A stretch of DNA of 46,887 nt from NCBI GenBank assembly GCA_013815685.1, contig JACDFR010000034.1, forward strand, positions 1 to 46,887. The letters are read 5' to 3'. Numbering within the stretch: the stretch's first letter is position 1; every line of letters begins with the position of its first letter. The translations under genes and the position numbers were made by a program. Shown here piece after piece: positions 8,185-16,854 of the stretch. The notes beneath the pieces are model-generated. The model was not told the DNA's origin. It saw only the letters and a list, made by a program, of their open reading frames with translations, and did no database searches. The DNA comes from Ramlibacter sp. (GTDB lineage Bacteria > Pseudomonadota > Gammaproteobacteria > Burkholderiales > Burkholderiaceae_C).

Positions 8185-8682
8185 TCAGCCCTCGGCGAGC
8201 AGCTTTTCGATCAGCTGGTGCAGCTGGTTGAAATCGGGCTCGCCGATGTAACGCTTGACGATCTCTCCGCGCTTGTTCACCAGAAAAGTGGTGGGCGTGA
8301 GCCGCACATCACCCCAGGCCTTGGCGACGGCGCCCGTGTTGTCGATGGCGACAGCGAAGGGCAATTTGCGCGTCTGCGAATAATTGACGACATAGCTGGG
8401 CGGGTCGTAGCTCATGGCTACGGCCACCGTCTCGTAGCCCCTGGCCTTGTACTTGTCGTGCGTCGCGACAATCTTGGGCATTTCGGCGACGCACGTGGTG
8501 CAGCTGGTCGCCCAGAAATTCACCAGCGTCACGCGGCCCTTGAGGTCCGCCGTCGTCTTGCTGGAACCATCCAGGAGCACGAACGTCGATTGCGGGGCGG
8601 TTTCGTTGCCGGCGCCCAGGTACAGCGCAGCACCGGTTGCCAGCACGGCCGCCGCTGCGGCACCATAGAGGACTCTTTTCAT
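8185..8682 (-). CDS. TlpA/ResA-like thiol-disulfide oxidoreductase
   Basis: The 165-residue protein has an N-terminal membrane anchor or signal (VLYGAAAAAVLATGAALYLG) and a thioredoxin fold with the redox pair in WATSCTTC, followed by AEMPKIV. The cis-Pro segment is VRLTPTTFLV. This architecture fits a periplasmic reductant of cytochrome c haem-binding Cys residues or other thiols. The neighbouring cytochrome genes agree with that role. Its ATG lies 14 bp from the start of the divergent DUF4197 gene. Confidence 0.9.
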   Translation of the reverse strand: MKRVLYGAAAAAVLATGAALYLGAGNETAPQSTFVLLDGSSKTTADLKGRVTLVNFWATSCTTCVAEMPKIVATHDKYKARGYETVAVAMSYDPPSYVVNYSQTRKLPFAVAIDNTGAVAKAWGDVRLTPTTFLVNKRGEIVKRYIGEPDFNQLHQLIEKLLAEG

Positions 8683-8696
8683 TTCAGGACATTCCC

Positions 8697-9398
8697 ATGC
8701 ATCGTCGCCAGTTTAGTTCCGCCGCTGCCTGCGCGCTGGGCATCGCCTCAATCGCCTGGCACCAGGCCCATGCGCTGAGCCTGGGCGACCTGAGCAACAC
8801 GGAGGTCTCCCAGGGACTGAAAACGGCTCTCGAGCGCGGCGCGGTGGCGGCCGTCAGCCTGCTCGGCAAGCCCGATGGATTCCTCGGCAATCCAAAAGTT
8901 CGAATTCCCTTGCCGGGTTATCTGGCCGACGCGGGCAAGTTGATGCGCGCGCTTGGCCGCGGCCATCAGGTGGAGGAGCTTGAAGTGGCCATGAACAGGG
9001 CCGCCGAGGCGGCGGTGCCCCTGGCCCGGGACCTGCTGGTGAACGCGGTGAAAGCGATGACCGTGACCGACGCAAAGGACATCCTGTCCGGGGGCAACAC
9101 ATCGGTCACGGATTTTTTCGCGCAGAAGACGCGCGCGCCGCTGGGCGGCCGCTTCCTGCCGGTGGTGACCCAGGCCACGCGAAAGGTCGGCCTGGCGGAA
9201 AAGTACAACCGGGTGGCCGGCAAGGCGGCCGGCATGGGGCTGCTCAAAAAGGACGATGCCGCGATCGAGCCGTACGTCACGCGCAAGTCGCTGGACGGGC
9301 TCTACGCCATGATCGGCGAAGAAGAAAAGAAGATCCGCCAGGACCCGGCCGGCACCGGCAACGCGATCCTGCGAAAGGTATTCGGCTCGGTCAAATGA
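8697..9398 (+). CDS. DUF4197 domain protein, exported
   Basis: The 233-residue product begins MHRRQFSSAAACALGIASIAWHQAHA, a signal peptide with a twin Arg, followed by a helical domain that matches DUF4197: LSNTEVSQGLKTALERGA, KIRIPLPGYLADAGKLM-like KVRIPLPGYL, and AKDILSGGNTSVTDFFAQKT. DUF4197 proteins are periplasmic and of unknown function. AGGAC stands before the ATG. An upstream in-frame ATG at 8637 would start inside the opposite gene and lacks the signal peptide. Confidence 0.88.
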   Translation: MHRRQFSSAAACALGIASIAWHQAHALSLGDLSNTEVSQGLKTALERGAVAAVSLLGKPDGFLGNPKVRIPLPGYLADAGKLMRALGRGHQVEELEVAMNRAAEAAVPLARDLLVNAVKAMTVTDAKDILSGGNTSVTDFFAQKTRAPLGGRFLPVVTQATRKVGLAEKYNRVAGKAAGMGLLKKDDAAIEPYVTRKSLDGLYAMIGEEEKKIRQDPAGTGNAILRKVFGSVK

Positions 9399-9409
9399 TC
9401 CCGTTCGGG

Positions 9410-10645
9410 TCAGATCACTTGGCCCTTTCGAAGGTCCGCCAGCCGCTCGTCGCCGCAGCCGAGCAATTCGCGAAGCACTTCGTCCGTGTGCTGCCCAAGC
9501 AACGGGGGCGGCAACTCGTTGCGCACGGGGGTCGCGCTCAGCTTTATGGGGCTGGAGACCAAACGCAGTCCCTGCTGCAGGGGGTGTGCCCAAGGGGTCA
9601 CCATGCCCCGCTCCTTCACCTGGGGATCTTCGAAAACCTCGGCCAGGTTGTTGATGGCGCCGCAGGGAACCTTCGCCGACTCCAGCGCGGCCAGCCAGTG
9701 GGCCTTGCTGCGGGTTTTCATGATCGCCTCCAGTTGCGGTACCAGTAGGTCGCGATTGCGCACGCGATCCTGGTTCTTGGCGAACCGTGGGTCCGTGGCC
9801 AGGTCCGGGCGGCCCGCCACTTCGCAAAACTTCGCGTACTGGCCGTCGTTGCCAACGGCGAGGATGAGGTAGTCCTTGCCGGCGACCGAAGGCGGCGCCA
9901 CCTCGAACACCTGGTAAGGCACGATGTTCTGGTGGGCGTTGCCGGCGCGGCCGGGCACCGTGCCGCTGACCAGGTAGTTGGCCCCCAGGTTCGCCAGCAT
10001 CGCCACCTGCGTGTCGAGCAAAGCCATGTCGATGTGCTGGCCCTCTCCGGTTTGCCCGGCGTGGCGCAAGGCCGCGAGAATGGCGACGGCGGAGTACATG
10101 CCGGTGAAGAGATCGGCCACCGCAACGCCGACTTTCTGCGGCCCGCCGCCAATGGCGTCCCGCTCGCCGGTCACGCTCATCAGGCCGCCGATGCCCTGTA
10201 TCGCGTAGTCGTACCCGGCGCGCTCGCTGTACGGGCCGGTCTGGCCGAACCCCGTGACGCTGCAATAGACCAGCCGGGGGTTCAATGCCTTGAGCGAGCT
10301 GTAGTCCAGGCCATAGCGGGCCATGTCGCCCACCTTGAAGTTTTCGATGAAGACGTCGCAATGCGGCACCAGCTCGCGGATCAGCGATTGCCCGGCCGGC
10401 TTGGCGATATCGCAGGTCACCGAGCGCTTGTTGCGGTTCGTGCCGAGGTAGTAAGCGGCCTCGGGCGTGTCGTTCCCGGCCCCGTCCTTGAGAAAGGGCG
10501 GCCCCCATCCGCGCGTGTCGTCGCCGCATCCGGGCCGCTCGATCTTGATCACGTCGGCGCCGAGATCGGCCAGGGTCTGCGTACACCAGGGTCCCGCCAG
10601 GATGCGGGAGAGATCGAGGATGCGGATGCCGGCGAGCGAGGTCAT
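9410..10645 (-). CDS. CaiB/BaiF family CoA-transferase
   Basis: The 411-residue protein is a family III CoA-transferase, which moves CoA between carboxylic acids through an Asp-bound anhydride. It opens LAGIRILDLSRILAGPWCTQTLADLGADVIKIE, a typical start. The family motif for the catalytic Asp lies in KVGVAVADLFTGMYS. Other family parts are RNKRSVTCDI, FIENFKVGDM and SVTGFGQTGPY. The acyl substrate is not predictable. The ATG at 10645 is set by homology; a longer open frame upstream is antisense to the lipoprotein gene and is not real. The start is 60 bp from the divergent lipoprotein gene. Confidence 0.92.
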   Translation of the reverse strand: MTSLAGIRILDLSRILAGPWCTQTLADLGADVIKIERPGCGDDTRGWGPPFLKDGAGNDTPEAAYYLGTNRNKRSVTCDIAKPAGQSLIRELVPHCDVFIENFKVGDMARYGLDYSSLKALNPRLVYCSVTGFGQTGPYSERAGYDYAIQGIGGLMSVTGERDAIGGGPQKVGVAVADLFTGMYSAVAILAALRHAGQTGEGQHIDMALLDTQVAMLANLGANYLVSGTVPGRAGNAHQNIVPYQVFEVAPPSVAGKDYLILAVGNDGQYAKFCEVAGRPDLATDPRFAKNQDRVRNRDLLVPQLEAIMKTRSKAHWLAALESAKVPCGAINNLAEVFEDPQVKERGMVTPWAHPLQQGLRLVSSPIKLSATPVRNELPPPLLGQHTDEVLRELLGCGDERLADLRKGQVI

Positions 10646-10705
10646 GGTGCGGCATTGTCGGTGCAAATCCCTGTCCCTGCGATGCGCCAAACGCATAATC
10701 CCCGG

Positions 10706-11221
10706 ATGCTTCGATCCGCTGCCGCCCTCATCAGTGCAGGGATGCTGGCCGCCTGCAGTCCCACGTTCAATTGGCGCGAGGTGCGCGCGCAACCCACTGC
10801 GTTGACGGCGGCATTGCCCTGCAAGCCCGATAAGGACACGCGCAACGTGCCGATGGCCGGCCGCAGCGTCAGCTTGCAGGCGCTTGCCTGCGACAGCGGC
10901 GGCGCGACCTTCGCCGTGCTGTTCGCCGAGCTCGGCGATGCCGGGGCTGCCGGCGATGCCCTGGGCCAGTGGAAGGCCGCCACCCTGTCCAACATGCGCA
11001 GCACCCGCGCCCGCGAGAGCCCGTTCGTGCCGGCCGGCGCGCTTTCGCTGCCGCAATCGGTTCAGGTCGTGGCCGCGGGGCAACGCGCCGACGGCACTCC
11101 GGTGGAAAGCCATGCCGCGTATTTTGCCCACGGCAGGCACGTGTTCCAGGCCGTCATCTACGCCGGCCGGCTCAAGCCCGAGATGGCCGAGCCTTTCTTT
11201 TCGGGGATCAGGCTGCAATGA
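10706..11221 (+). CDS. Putative lipoprotein of unknown function
   Basis: The 171-residue product starts MLRSAAALISAGMLAACS, a type II signal peptide with lipobox LAAC (Cys17). The mature part has no family I recognise; it resembles small periplasmic proteins of about 150 residues with two Cys (ALPCKPDKD and QALACDSGG) that could form a disulfide. An alternative ATG at 10682 adds eight residues. Its TGA overlaps the start of the MFS gene (ATGA), so it heads the operon that ends with enzyme I. Confidence 0.75.
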   Translation: MLRSAAALISAGMLAACSPTFNWREVRAQPTALTAALPCKPDKDTRNVPMAGRSVSLQALACDSGGATFAVLFAELGDAGAAGDALGQWKAATLSNMRSTRARESPFVPAGALSLPQSVQVVAAGQRADGTPVESHAAYFAHGRHVFQAVIYAGRLKPEMAEPFFSGIRLQ

Positions 11222-12435
11222 GCGTGCTCGCCCGACGCACCGCCATCACGGTATTCCTGGCTTTCGCGTTCGCCTACTTCTTCTCCGCCCTGGTGCGCGC
11301 CATCACGGCCACGCTGTCACCGGCGTTGACCCAGGAGTTCGCGCTCAGCGCGCAGGAGCTGGGCTTGCTGGCCGGCGGCTACTTCCTCGGCTTTTCCGCG
11401 ACCCAGCTGCCGTTGGGGACCTGGCTGGACCGTCACGGTCCCAAGAAGGTGATCCTAAGCTTCCTGCTGATCGCCGTGGCGGGCTGCATCGCCTTCTCGA
11501 TGGCAACCAGCTTCCCCGCCTTGCTGGCGGCCCGGGTGCTCTGCGGCGTGGGCGTGAGCGCCTGCCTGATGGCTCCGCTGACCGGCTTTCGGCGGTGGCT
11601 CGATCCCACCGCCCAGCTGCGGGCCAACTCATGGATGCTGATGACAGGGTCGTTCGGGATGGTGGCTTCGACGTTGCCGGTGCAATGGCTGCTGCCCGTG
11701 GCCGGCTGGCGCCCGCTCTTCTGGGGCCTGGCGATCCTGATGGGTGTGGCGATGGCGCTGATTGCCTGGAAGGTGCCTGCCTGGCAAGCCGCCCCGCACG
11801 ACGCCGGCCGAAAGCCCGGCAGCTATGCCGATGTCTGGGCGCACCCCTACTTCCGCCGGATGACGCCGATCGGCTTTTGCAACTACGGCGGCATGATCGC
11901 CATGCAGACGCTGTGGGCCGGTCCCTGGCTGGTGCGCGTCGCGGGCTATGCGCCGGCAGACGCGGCAGGCGGCCTTTTCACCATCAACCTGTCGATGCTG
12001 GCGACCTTCTGGTGCTGGGGGATGCTCAGCCCGTGGCTGGCCCGCCGGGGCCTGACCATCGAGCGCCTGATCGCCTGGGGCCAGCCCTTCAGTCTTGCCG
12101 CTCTTGCTATCATTATTGCAGCAGGCCCGGCGGCCGGTGTGGCTGCCCTGGCAGCTTACTGCGTCCTGTCGACGGTGGGGTCGCTGGCCCAGCCCGCCGT
12201 CGGCATGGTGTTTCCGCAGGCCCAGGCCGGGCGCGCCCTGTCGGCCTATAACCTCGTGGTCTTCGGCGGCGTGTTCATCGTACAGTGGGGCATCGGCCTG
12301 CTGCTGGACGGTTTTGCCGCGGCGGGCCTGGACGAAATCGCCTCGTTCCGGGCCGCGCTGGGCGTGTTCCTGGCATGCTGCGTGGCCTCGTACGGGTATT
12401 TCATGCTGGCGAGACCGGATAATGTGCGTTCATGA
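11218..12435 (+). CDS. MFS transporter
   Basis: The 405-residue protein has about 12 hydrophobic segments. The loop between helices 2 and 3, GTWLDRHGPKKV, is the MFS motif A. Family members with ARVLCGVGVSACLMAPLTGFRRWLD-like segments include nitrate/nitrite-type and other anion or drug carriers, but the substrate is open. It overlaps the lipoprotein gene by 4 bp and the EIIA gene by 4 bp, so the genes are surely co-translated. An MFS carrier in front of PTS phosphotransfer genes is unusual and may be a local rearrangement. Confidence 0.9.
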   Translation: MSVLARRTAITVFLAFAFAYFFSALVRAITATLSPALTQEFALSAQELGLLAGGYFLGFSATQLPLGTWLDRHGPKKVILSFLLIAVAGCIAFSMATSFPALLAARVLCGVGVSACLMAPLTGFRRWLDPTAQLRANSWMLMTGSFGMVASTLPVQWLLPVAGWRPLFWGLAILMGVAMALIAWKVPAWQAAPHDAGRKPGSYADVWAHPYFRRMTPIGFCNYGGMIAMQTLWAGPWLVRVAGYAPADAAGGLFTINLSMLATFWCWGMLSPWLARRGLTIERLIAWGQPFSLAALAIIIAAGPAAGVAALAAYCVLSTVGSLAQPAVGMVFPQAQAGRALSAYNLVVFGGVFIVQWGIGLLLDGFAAAGLDEIASFRAALGVFLACCVASYGYFMLARPDNVRS

Positions 12436-12887
12436 ACGCGATCCTGATCATTGCCCACGCCCCGCTGGCCCACGCGCTGCGGCAGTGTGCCCTGCATGTC
12501 TTCCCGGACTGCGGCGCCCACCTGGCGGCGATTGACGTCCAGCCCAACCTGCCGCCCGAGGAGACGCTGGCCACCGCCCGCATCGCGATCAGCCAGCTCA
12601 CCCGTTCGGGCGCCGTCAAGGGGGTGCTGGTGCTCACCGATATTTTCGGCGCCACGCCCAGCAACGTGGCGCAGAAGCTGGTCGACGGCGCGAAGTCCCG
12701 GCTGATCACGGGCGTCAACCTCCCCATGCTGCTGCGAAGCGTGAGCTACCGTAACGAACCTCTGGAAGCGCTGGTATCGCGCGCCGTCATCGGCGGAACC
12801 CAGGGCGTAATGCAGGTGGCCATCACAGCGCCCCAGAACCAGCCGCGAAGAAACAATGAGCAAGACAACCACGATCATCAGCAATAA
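12432..12887 (+). CDS. PTS EIIA component, mannose type
   Basis: The 151-residue protein starts MNAILIIAHAPLAHAL, where His9 is the phosphorylated residue of the EIIA-Man fold. VLVLTDIFGATPSNVAQKL is the second family signature. No EIIB/C/D permease gene is near, so this EIIA probably acts in regulation, passing or sensing phosphate from HPr. It overlaps the MFS gene by 4 bp and runs 32 bp into the HPr gene; the last eleven residues (RRNNEQDNHDHQQ region) come from that overlap. Confidence 0.93.
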   Translation: MNAILIIAHAPLAHALRQCALHVFPDCGAHLAAIDVQPNLPPEETLATARIAISQLTRSGAVKGVLVLTDIFGATPSNVAQKLVDGAKSRLITGVNLPMLLRSVSYRNEPLEALVSRAVIGGTQGVMQVAITAPQNQPRRNNEQDNHDHQQ

Positions 12888-13125
12888 GCTTGGCCTTCAT
12901 GCCCGGGCTTCGGCCAAGCTCACCAAACTGGCCGGAAGCTATCCGTGCGAAGTGTGGATGAGCAGAGGGGACCGGCGCGTCAATGCCAAGAGCATCATGG
13001 GCGTGATGATGCTGGCTGCAGGCGTCGGCAGTGAAGTGGGCATTGAAACGATCGGGGAGCGCGAGCAGGAAGCCCTGGAGGCGCTGGTTGCGCTGATCCG
13101 CGACAAGTTCGGAGAGGGAGAGTGA
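12856..13125 (+). CDS. ptsH: Phosphocarrier protein HPr
   Basis: This 89-residue protein has the HPr active site KLGLHARASAKL with His15, which takes phosphate from enzyme I, and the regulatory-site region NAKSIMGVMML with Ser46, which HPr kinase phosphorylates in bacteria that have it. Length and order match the family. The ATG lies inside the EIIA gene, which is unusually deep for an overlap (32 bp) and implies strong coupling. No HprK gene lies in the window. Confidence 0.96.
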   Translation: MSKTTTIISNKLGLHARASAKLTKLAGSYPCEVWMSRGDRRVNAKSIMGVMMLAAGVGSEVGIETIGEREQEALEALVALIRDKFGEGE

Positions 13126-13189
13126 AGAGCGCCGGGCCGAACCACGCGATCGGGCGCGGCGCCGCGGCCGCCGGGCGAGCGGAGGCCCT

Positions 13190-14953
13190 GTGACTTTTTC
13201 CGTCCACGGCCTCGCCGTTGCCCGAGGGATCGCGATCGGACGGGCGGTACTGATGGCTTCCAACCGGGTCGACGTGGCCCACTATTTCATCGAGGGGGGA
13301 CAGGTCGAGTCCGAGATCGAGCGCGTGCGGGTTGGGCGCAACGCCGTGGTCGACGAACTGCATCGCCTGCAGCACACGATTTCGCTCATGGGCCCGAAGG
13401 AGGCGCCGCATGAGCTCACGGCCCTGCTCGACGTCCACCTGATGCTGCTGCAGGACGAAGAGCTGATCTCGGGCGTGAAGCGCTGGATCATCGATCGCCT
13501 CTACAACGCCGAATGGGCGTTGACAACCCAGCTGGAAGTGCTGTCGCGCCAGTTCGACGACATGGAAGACGAGTACCTGCGCGGGCGAAAGGCCGACCTG
13601 GAACAGGTGGCCGAGCGGATTCTGCGCTACATGAAAGGCGTGGCCTCGCCCACGGCGCCACCGAGCGCGGGCCGCCGCAAGACCCAGCAGGATCTGCTGC
13701 TGGACGACAGCATGGACGTGCCGCTGGTGATGATCGCGCACGACGTGTCTCCGGCCGACATGCTCCAGTTCAAGCAAAGCGTGTTCGCGGGTTTCGTGAC
13801 CGATGTGGGCGGGCGCAATTCGCACACTGCGATCGTCGCGCGCAGCATGGACATTCCGGCCGTGGTCGGGGCGCGCGGCGCCAGCCACCTGGTGCGCCAG
13901 GACGACTGGATCATCATCGATGGCGATGCGGGCGTGGTGATCGTCGATCCTTCGCCCATCATCCTGGCCGAATACGGGTTCAAGCAGCGCCAGGGGGAAC
14001 TGGAGCGCGGCCGCCTGACCCGACTTCGGCACACCCCGGCAGTGACCATGGACGGCCAGAAGGTCGAGCTGCTGGCCAACATCGAACTGCCCGAAGACGC
14101 ACCGGGTGCGGTGACCGCAGGTGCCGTGGGTGTGGGCCTGTTCCGCAGCGAATTCCTGTTCATGGGCCGGCGCGGCCATTTGCCGGACGAGGAAGAGCAA
14201 TACCTGGCGTACCGCCGCGCGGTGGAGGGCATGGAAGGCCTGCCGGTGACGATCCGCACCATCGATGTCGGCGCGGACAAGCCGCTGGACGACTCGGTGC
14301 GCGACGAAGCCCACCTGAACCCGGCCCTCGGGCTGCGCGCGATCCGCTGGAGCCTGGCCGACCCGGCGATGTTCCTCACGCAGCTGCGGGCGATCCTGCG
14401 CGCCGCCGCACACGGGCAGGTCAATATGCTGATCCCGATGCTGGCGCACGCCAGCGAGATCCGCCAGACGGTGTCGCTGATCGATCTGGCCCGCGTGGAA
14501 CTGGACAACCGCGCAGTGGCCTATGGCCCGATCAAGCTGGGTGCGATGATCGAAATTCCCGCCGCCGCACTCACGCTGAAGATTTTTCTCAAGTACTTCG
14601 ATTTCCTCTCGATCGGCACCAACGACCTGATCCAGTACACGCTGGCCATCGACCGTGCGGACGAGTCCGTTGCGCATCTCTACGATCCGCTGCATCCCGC
14701 GGTGCTGCGGCTGGTCGCGGAAACGATCGCCGAATGCAATGCGCAGGGCAAAGGCGTGAGCGTGTGCGGCGAAATGGCGGGAGACACCAGCCTGACGCGG
14801 CTGTTGCTGGGACTGGGCCTGCGAAGCTTCTCGATGCATCCCGCCCAGATCCTTGCCGTGAAGCAGGAGGTGCTTCGCGCCGATACGTTGCGATTGGCGC
14901 CTTGGGCGCAGCAGGTCCTCGAAGCGGAAGACCCCTTGCAGCTGATCGGCTGA
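13190..14953 (+). CDS. ptsI: PTS enzyme I (phosphoenolpyruvate-protein phosphotransferase)
   Basis: The 587-residue protein has the enzyme I layout: an N-terminal HPr-binding and phospho-His domain with GGRNSHTAIVARSMDIPAV (active His), and a C-terminal PEP-binding barrel with LFRSEFLFMGR, TIRTIDVGADKP, NPALGLRAIR and a Cys in GVSVCGEMAGD. It uses PEP to charge HPr. The start is GTG at 13190, preceded by GGAGG. It ends directly against the convergent flavoprotein gene with no spacer. Confidence 0.97.
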   Translation: MTFSVHGLAVARGIAIGRAVLMASNRVDVAHYFIEGGQVESEIERVRVGRNAVVDELHRLQHTISLMGPKEAPHELTALLDVHLMLLQDEELISGVKRWIIDRLYNAEWALTTQLEVLSRQFDDMEDEYLRGRKADLEQVAERILRYMKGVASPTAPPSAGRRKTQQDLLLDDSMDVPLVMIAHDVSPADMLQFKQSVFAGFVTDVGGRNSHTAIVARSMDIPAVVGARGASHLVRQDDWIIIDGDAGVVIVDPSPIILAEYGFKQRQGELERGRLTRLRHTPAVTMDGQKVELLANIELPEDAPGAVTAGAVGVGLFRSEFLFMGRRGHLPDEEEQYLAYRRAVEGMEGLPVTIRTIDVGADKPLDDSVRDEAHLNPALGLRAIRWSLADPAMFLTQLRAILRAAAHGQVNMLIPMLAHASEIRQTVSLIDLARVELDNRAVAYGPIKLGAMIEIPAAALTLKIFLKYFDFLSIGTNDLIQYTLAIDRADESVAHLYDPLHPAVLRLVAETIAECNAQGKGVSVCGEMAGDTSLTRLLLGLGLRSFSMHPAQILAVKQEVLRADTLRLAPWAQQVLEAEDPLQLIG

Positions 14954-16400
14954 TCACCCGGCCGGCTGCAGGCCCCAGTGCTCGTACTCGGCCTGTCGCG
15001 CAACCGCCCTGCCTGACAGCATCGCCGTCACCAGCGATTTCGCGTGCAGGCGCAGTTCCGGGACAGCCGTAGCCTCCCAATGCTGGGCTTTGAGGAGCGG
15101 GCCGACATAACGAAGCCCGTGGACCAGGTCGCCGCCCGCATCGAGCAGGTGGTAGTCGGAAGAGACCTCCAGCCCCATGCCCATAGCATCAAGGCGTACC
15201 ATGCCGGCTCGGCGCAGGTTGCAGATCAGCGGATCCTCGCAGGCTTTGAGGTCGTTGGACGGGCCTGTGCAGTTGACCACCACCTGAGCCGCAAGCCATT
15301 GCCGGGCAGATTGGCCTCGCGCACGCCAGGCGATCCGCAGGCCCTGGCCTGCGGCGCCGGCCACCTCCAGCAGGCGCCCGCAGCGCAGGCCGATCCGGCC
15401 GCTTTGCAGGGCCTGGTCGATCCGGCTGAAGATGGCTGGAGCGGCGCAGTGCCGGTGGGTGTCCCAATACGGCCCGATGTGCCTCACGAACTGCCGCCTG
15501 CCTTCAGTTGTCAGCTGTTGCCACAACCGTGGCGTGATGGGCCGCAGCCCGCCCACGACATCCCGCCAGTCGTAGCCGATGTCCATGGCTACCCTTACCA
15601 GCTTGCGCACCGCGCGCATCTGCTCCCGGGCGCCCGTCAGCCCTTTCATGAAATCGCCGGGCACCAGTGACGCCGCGGGCGCCAATTCCTGCACGCGGTG
15701 CGGCTGGGGAAGCAGGCCGCGGCGCGAAAGCATGGTGAGCTTTCCGGTGTGTCCCTGGTCCAGCAGCTGCAGGGCCACATCGCAGGACGTGAGGCCGCTG
15801 CCCAGTAGAACGACGTCGGCGTCAGCCTCGATACCCGCGAGGGCGCCAGAAGCCCAGGGGTCGGCGATCAGATCCCCGGCGCCCCAGTCGGCCGAGGTGG
15901 GCGCAGCGGGTTTGCCGGGCAGGAAGTTGCCCATCGCCAGGATCACCTCGGCCGCCTCGATGGAGGGCTGCGCAGAGCGGTGAAGCAGGAACCGATGCTC
16001 GCCGACCATCGGCCGCGCCGGCTCCACATCGTGGATCTCGGCGCGAATGGTTTCCAGCGTGACGCCGGGTGCGGCCTGGGCCTGGGCCACGGCCATCGTG
16101 GCCTCCAGGTACTCGCCGTAGTGGCAGCGTGGGACGAAGGCATGGCCGCTAGGGCAGTTCGCGCCTGCAAAGGTACTCGGCAAAGTCATCCGGGCTGTCG
16201 GGATAAAGGCTCATGCGCGCCGCAGGCACGTTCAGCACCAGGCTCGACGAGTTAGTGCCATAGGCCAGGCCGCGGCCGAAGCGGGCACTCCTGTTGATCA
16301 GGCATATGCGCGCGGGCTGCCTGACCTGCTGGAGCAACTGCGCTGCTACGGCAAGGCCCGAGAAACCGCCGCCAACGATGGCAAATTGATAGCGCTGCAT
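14954..16400 (-). pseudogene. YdhS-like FAD/NAD(P)-binding protein, frameshifted
   Basis: The N-terminal part (16400 to 16149) starts MQRYQFAIVGGGFSGLAVAAQLL, a dinucleotide-binding GxGxxG motif, and reaches CRRELP before a TAG. The continuation lies in another frame: SGHAFVPRCHYGEYLEAT to the end at 14954, including VVLLGSGLTSCDVALQLLDQG. Removing one base at 16151 joins them as ELP-SGHAFVPR, the normal YdhS-family order of about 480 residues. Both halves look well conserved, so the break is recent or a sequencing error. The family is uncharacterised. Confidence 0.82.
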
Positions 16401-16672
16401 GACAGGAACTCCGCAGGTTGCTGCATCGAGAAGGATAGTCCCCGGCGGCCGCGGCGGCCATGCATGCAGCCGATTAAAGATGCTTTAAATCCGCTAATTC
16501 ATCATTGTCGGTGGTTACATGTTCTCTTCCCCGCAGAGCGGAAAAACAGAAATATCGCGGCGCCAAAAATATGGTTTCTGGCTCGAACCCTGGTAACTTT
16601 GACAGGAGGAACTCATATATCTGATGTCCCATTGCGCGGGCCATAAAGGCCAGCGCCCGCATCGGGATTTGG

Positions 16673-16688
16673 CTGTCAGCAATGACAG
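16673..16688. promoter_or_regulatory. 16-bp dyad of lux-box type (candidate operator)
   Basis: CTGTCA (16673-16678), four bases, then TGACAG (16683-16688) form a perfect dyad with the CTG-N10-CAG pattern typical of LuxR-family binding sites. It lies 166 bp before the proposed start of the NRPS-like gene. There is no luxR or luxI gene in the window, so any regulator must be encoded elsewhere. The identification rests only on the pattern. Confidence 0.35.
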
Positions 16689-16740
16689 TCCCTTTTGTCT
16701 TTACTCGAATCAGATACGCCGGTCCAAAAAAATGGCAAAA

Positions 16741-16778
16741 CATCGATATGCCTAACGTTAGGTTGCAATATCTCGATG
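16741..16778. promoter_or_regulatory. Nested palindrome (candidate operator)
   Basis: The perfect 12-bp palindrome CCTAACGTTAGG (16751-16762) is flanked by a second, looser dyad: CATCGATAT (16741-16749) and ATAT-CT-CGATG (16768-16778). The whole lies 77-114 bp before the GTG start of the NRPS-like gene, a common position for a repressor or activator site. No cognate regulator is visible. Confidence 0.4.
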
Positions 16779-16854
16779 CGGTCCGGCGAGCCGGTGCTAG
16801 ATTGCGCCGCTCGGCCCAACGGTGCCGTGCGCGCTAAAAAGCAGAAAGGTCGCG

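Larger units (their letters stand above)
16401..16854. other. AT-richer leader between the YdhS-like gene and the natural-product cluster
   Basis: This 454-bp stretch holds no gene I can support. Its base composition from about 16475 to 16775 is visibly more AT-rich than anything around it. It contains several dyads: TTAAAG-ATG-CTTTAA (16474-16488), CTGTCA-GCAA-TGACAG (16673-16688) and the perfect palindrome CCTAACGTTAGG (16751-16762). A consensus TTGACA (16599-16604) lacks a good -10 partner. A 43-codon frame from ATG 16624 follows AGGAGG at 16604-16609, but the spacing of 14 nt is too long. It most likely carries the divergent promoters of both flanking genes. Confidence 0.6.

Noticed and set aside
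8748..10655. 635-codon open frame on the minus strand
   Set aside because: It runs across the DUF4197 gene and the CoA-transferase in another frame, is rich in Arg, Gly and His, and shows no family. It is a GC-rich shadow frame.
16570..16600. TTCGAACC-type bases resembling a tRNA T-loop
   Set aside because: No acceptor, D or anticodon stems fit around it. I found no tRNA or rRNA gene in the window.
16474..16743. 89-codon minus-strand frame in the cluster leader
   Set aside because: No ribosome binding site or family is visible, and it crosses several dyads that look regulatory.
16624..16755. 43-codon frame after AGGAGG in the cluster leader
   Set aside because: The spacing from AGGAGG to ATG is 14 nt, the peptide matches nothing, and it runs through the candidate operators.
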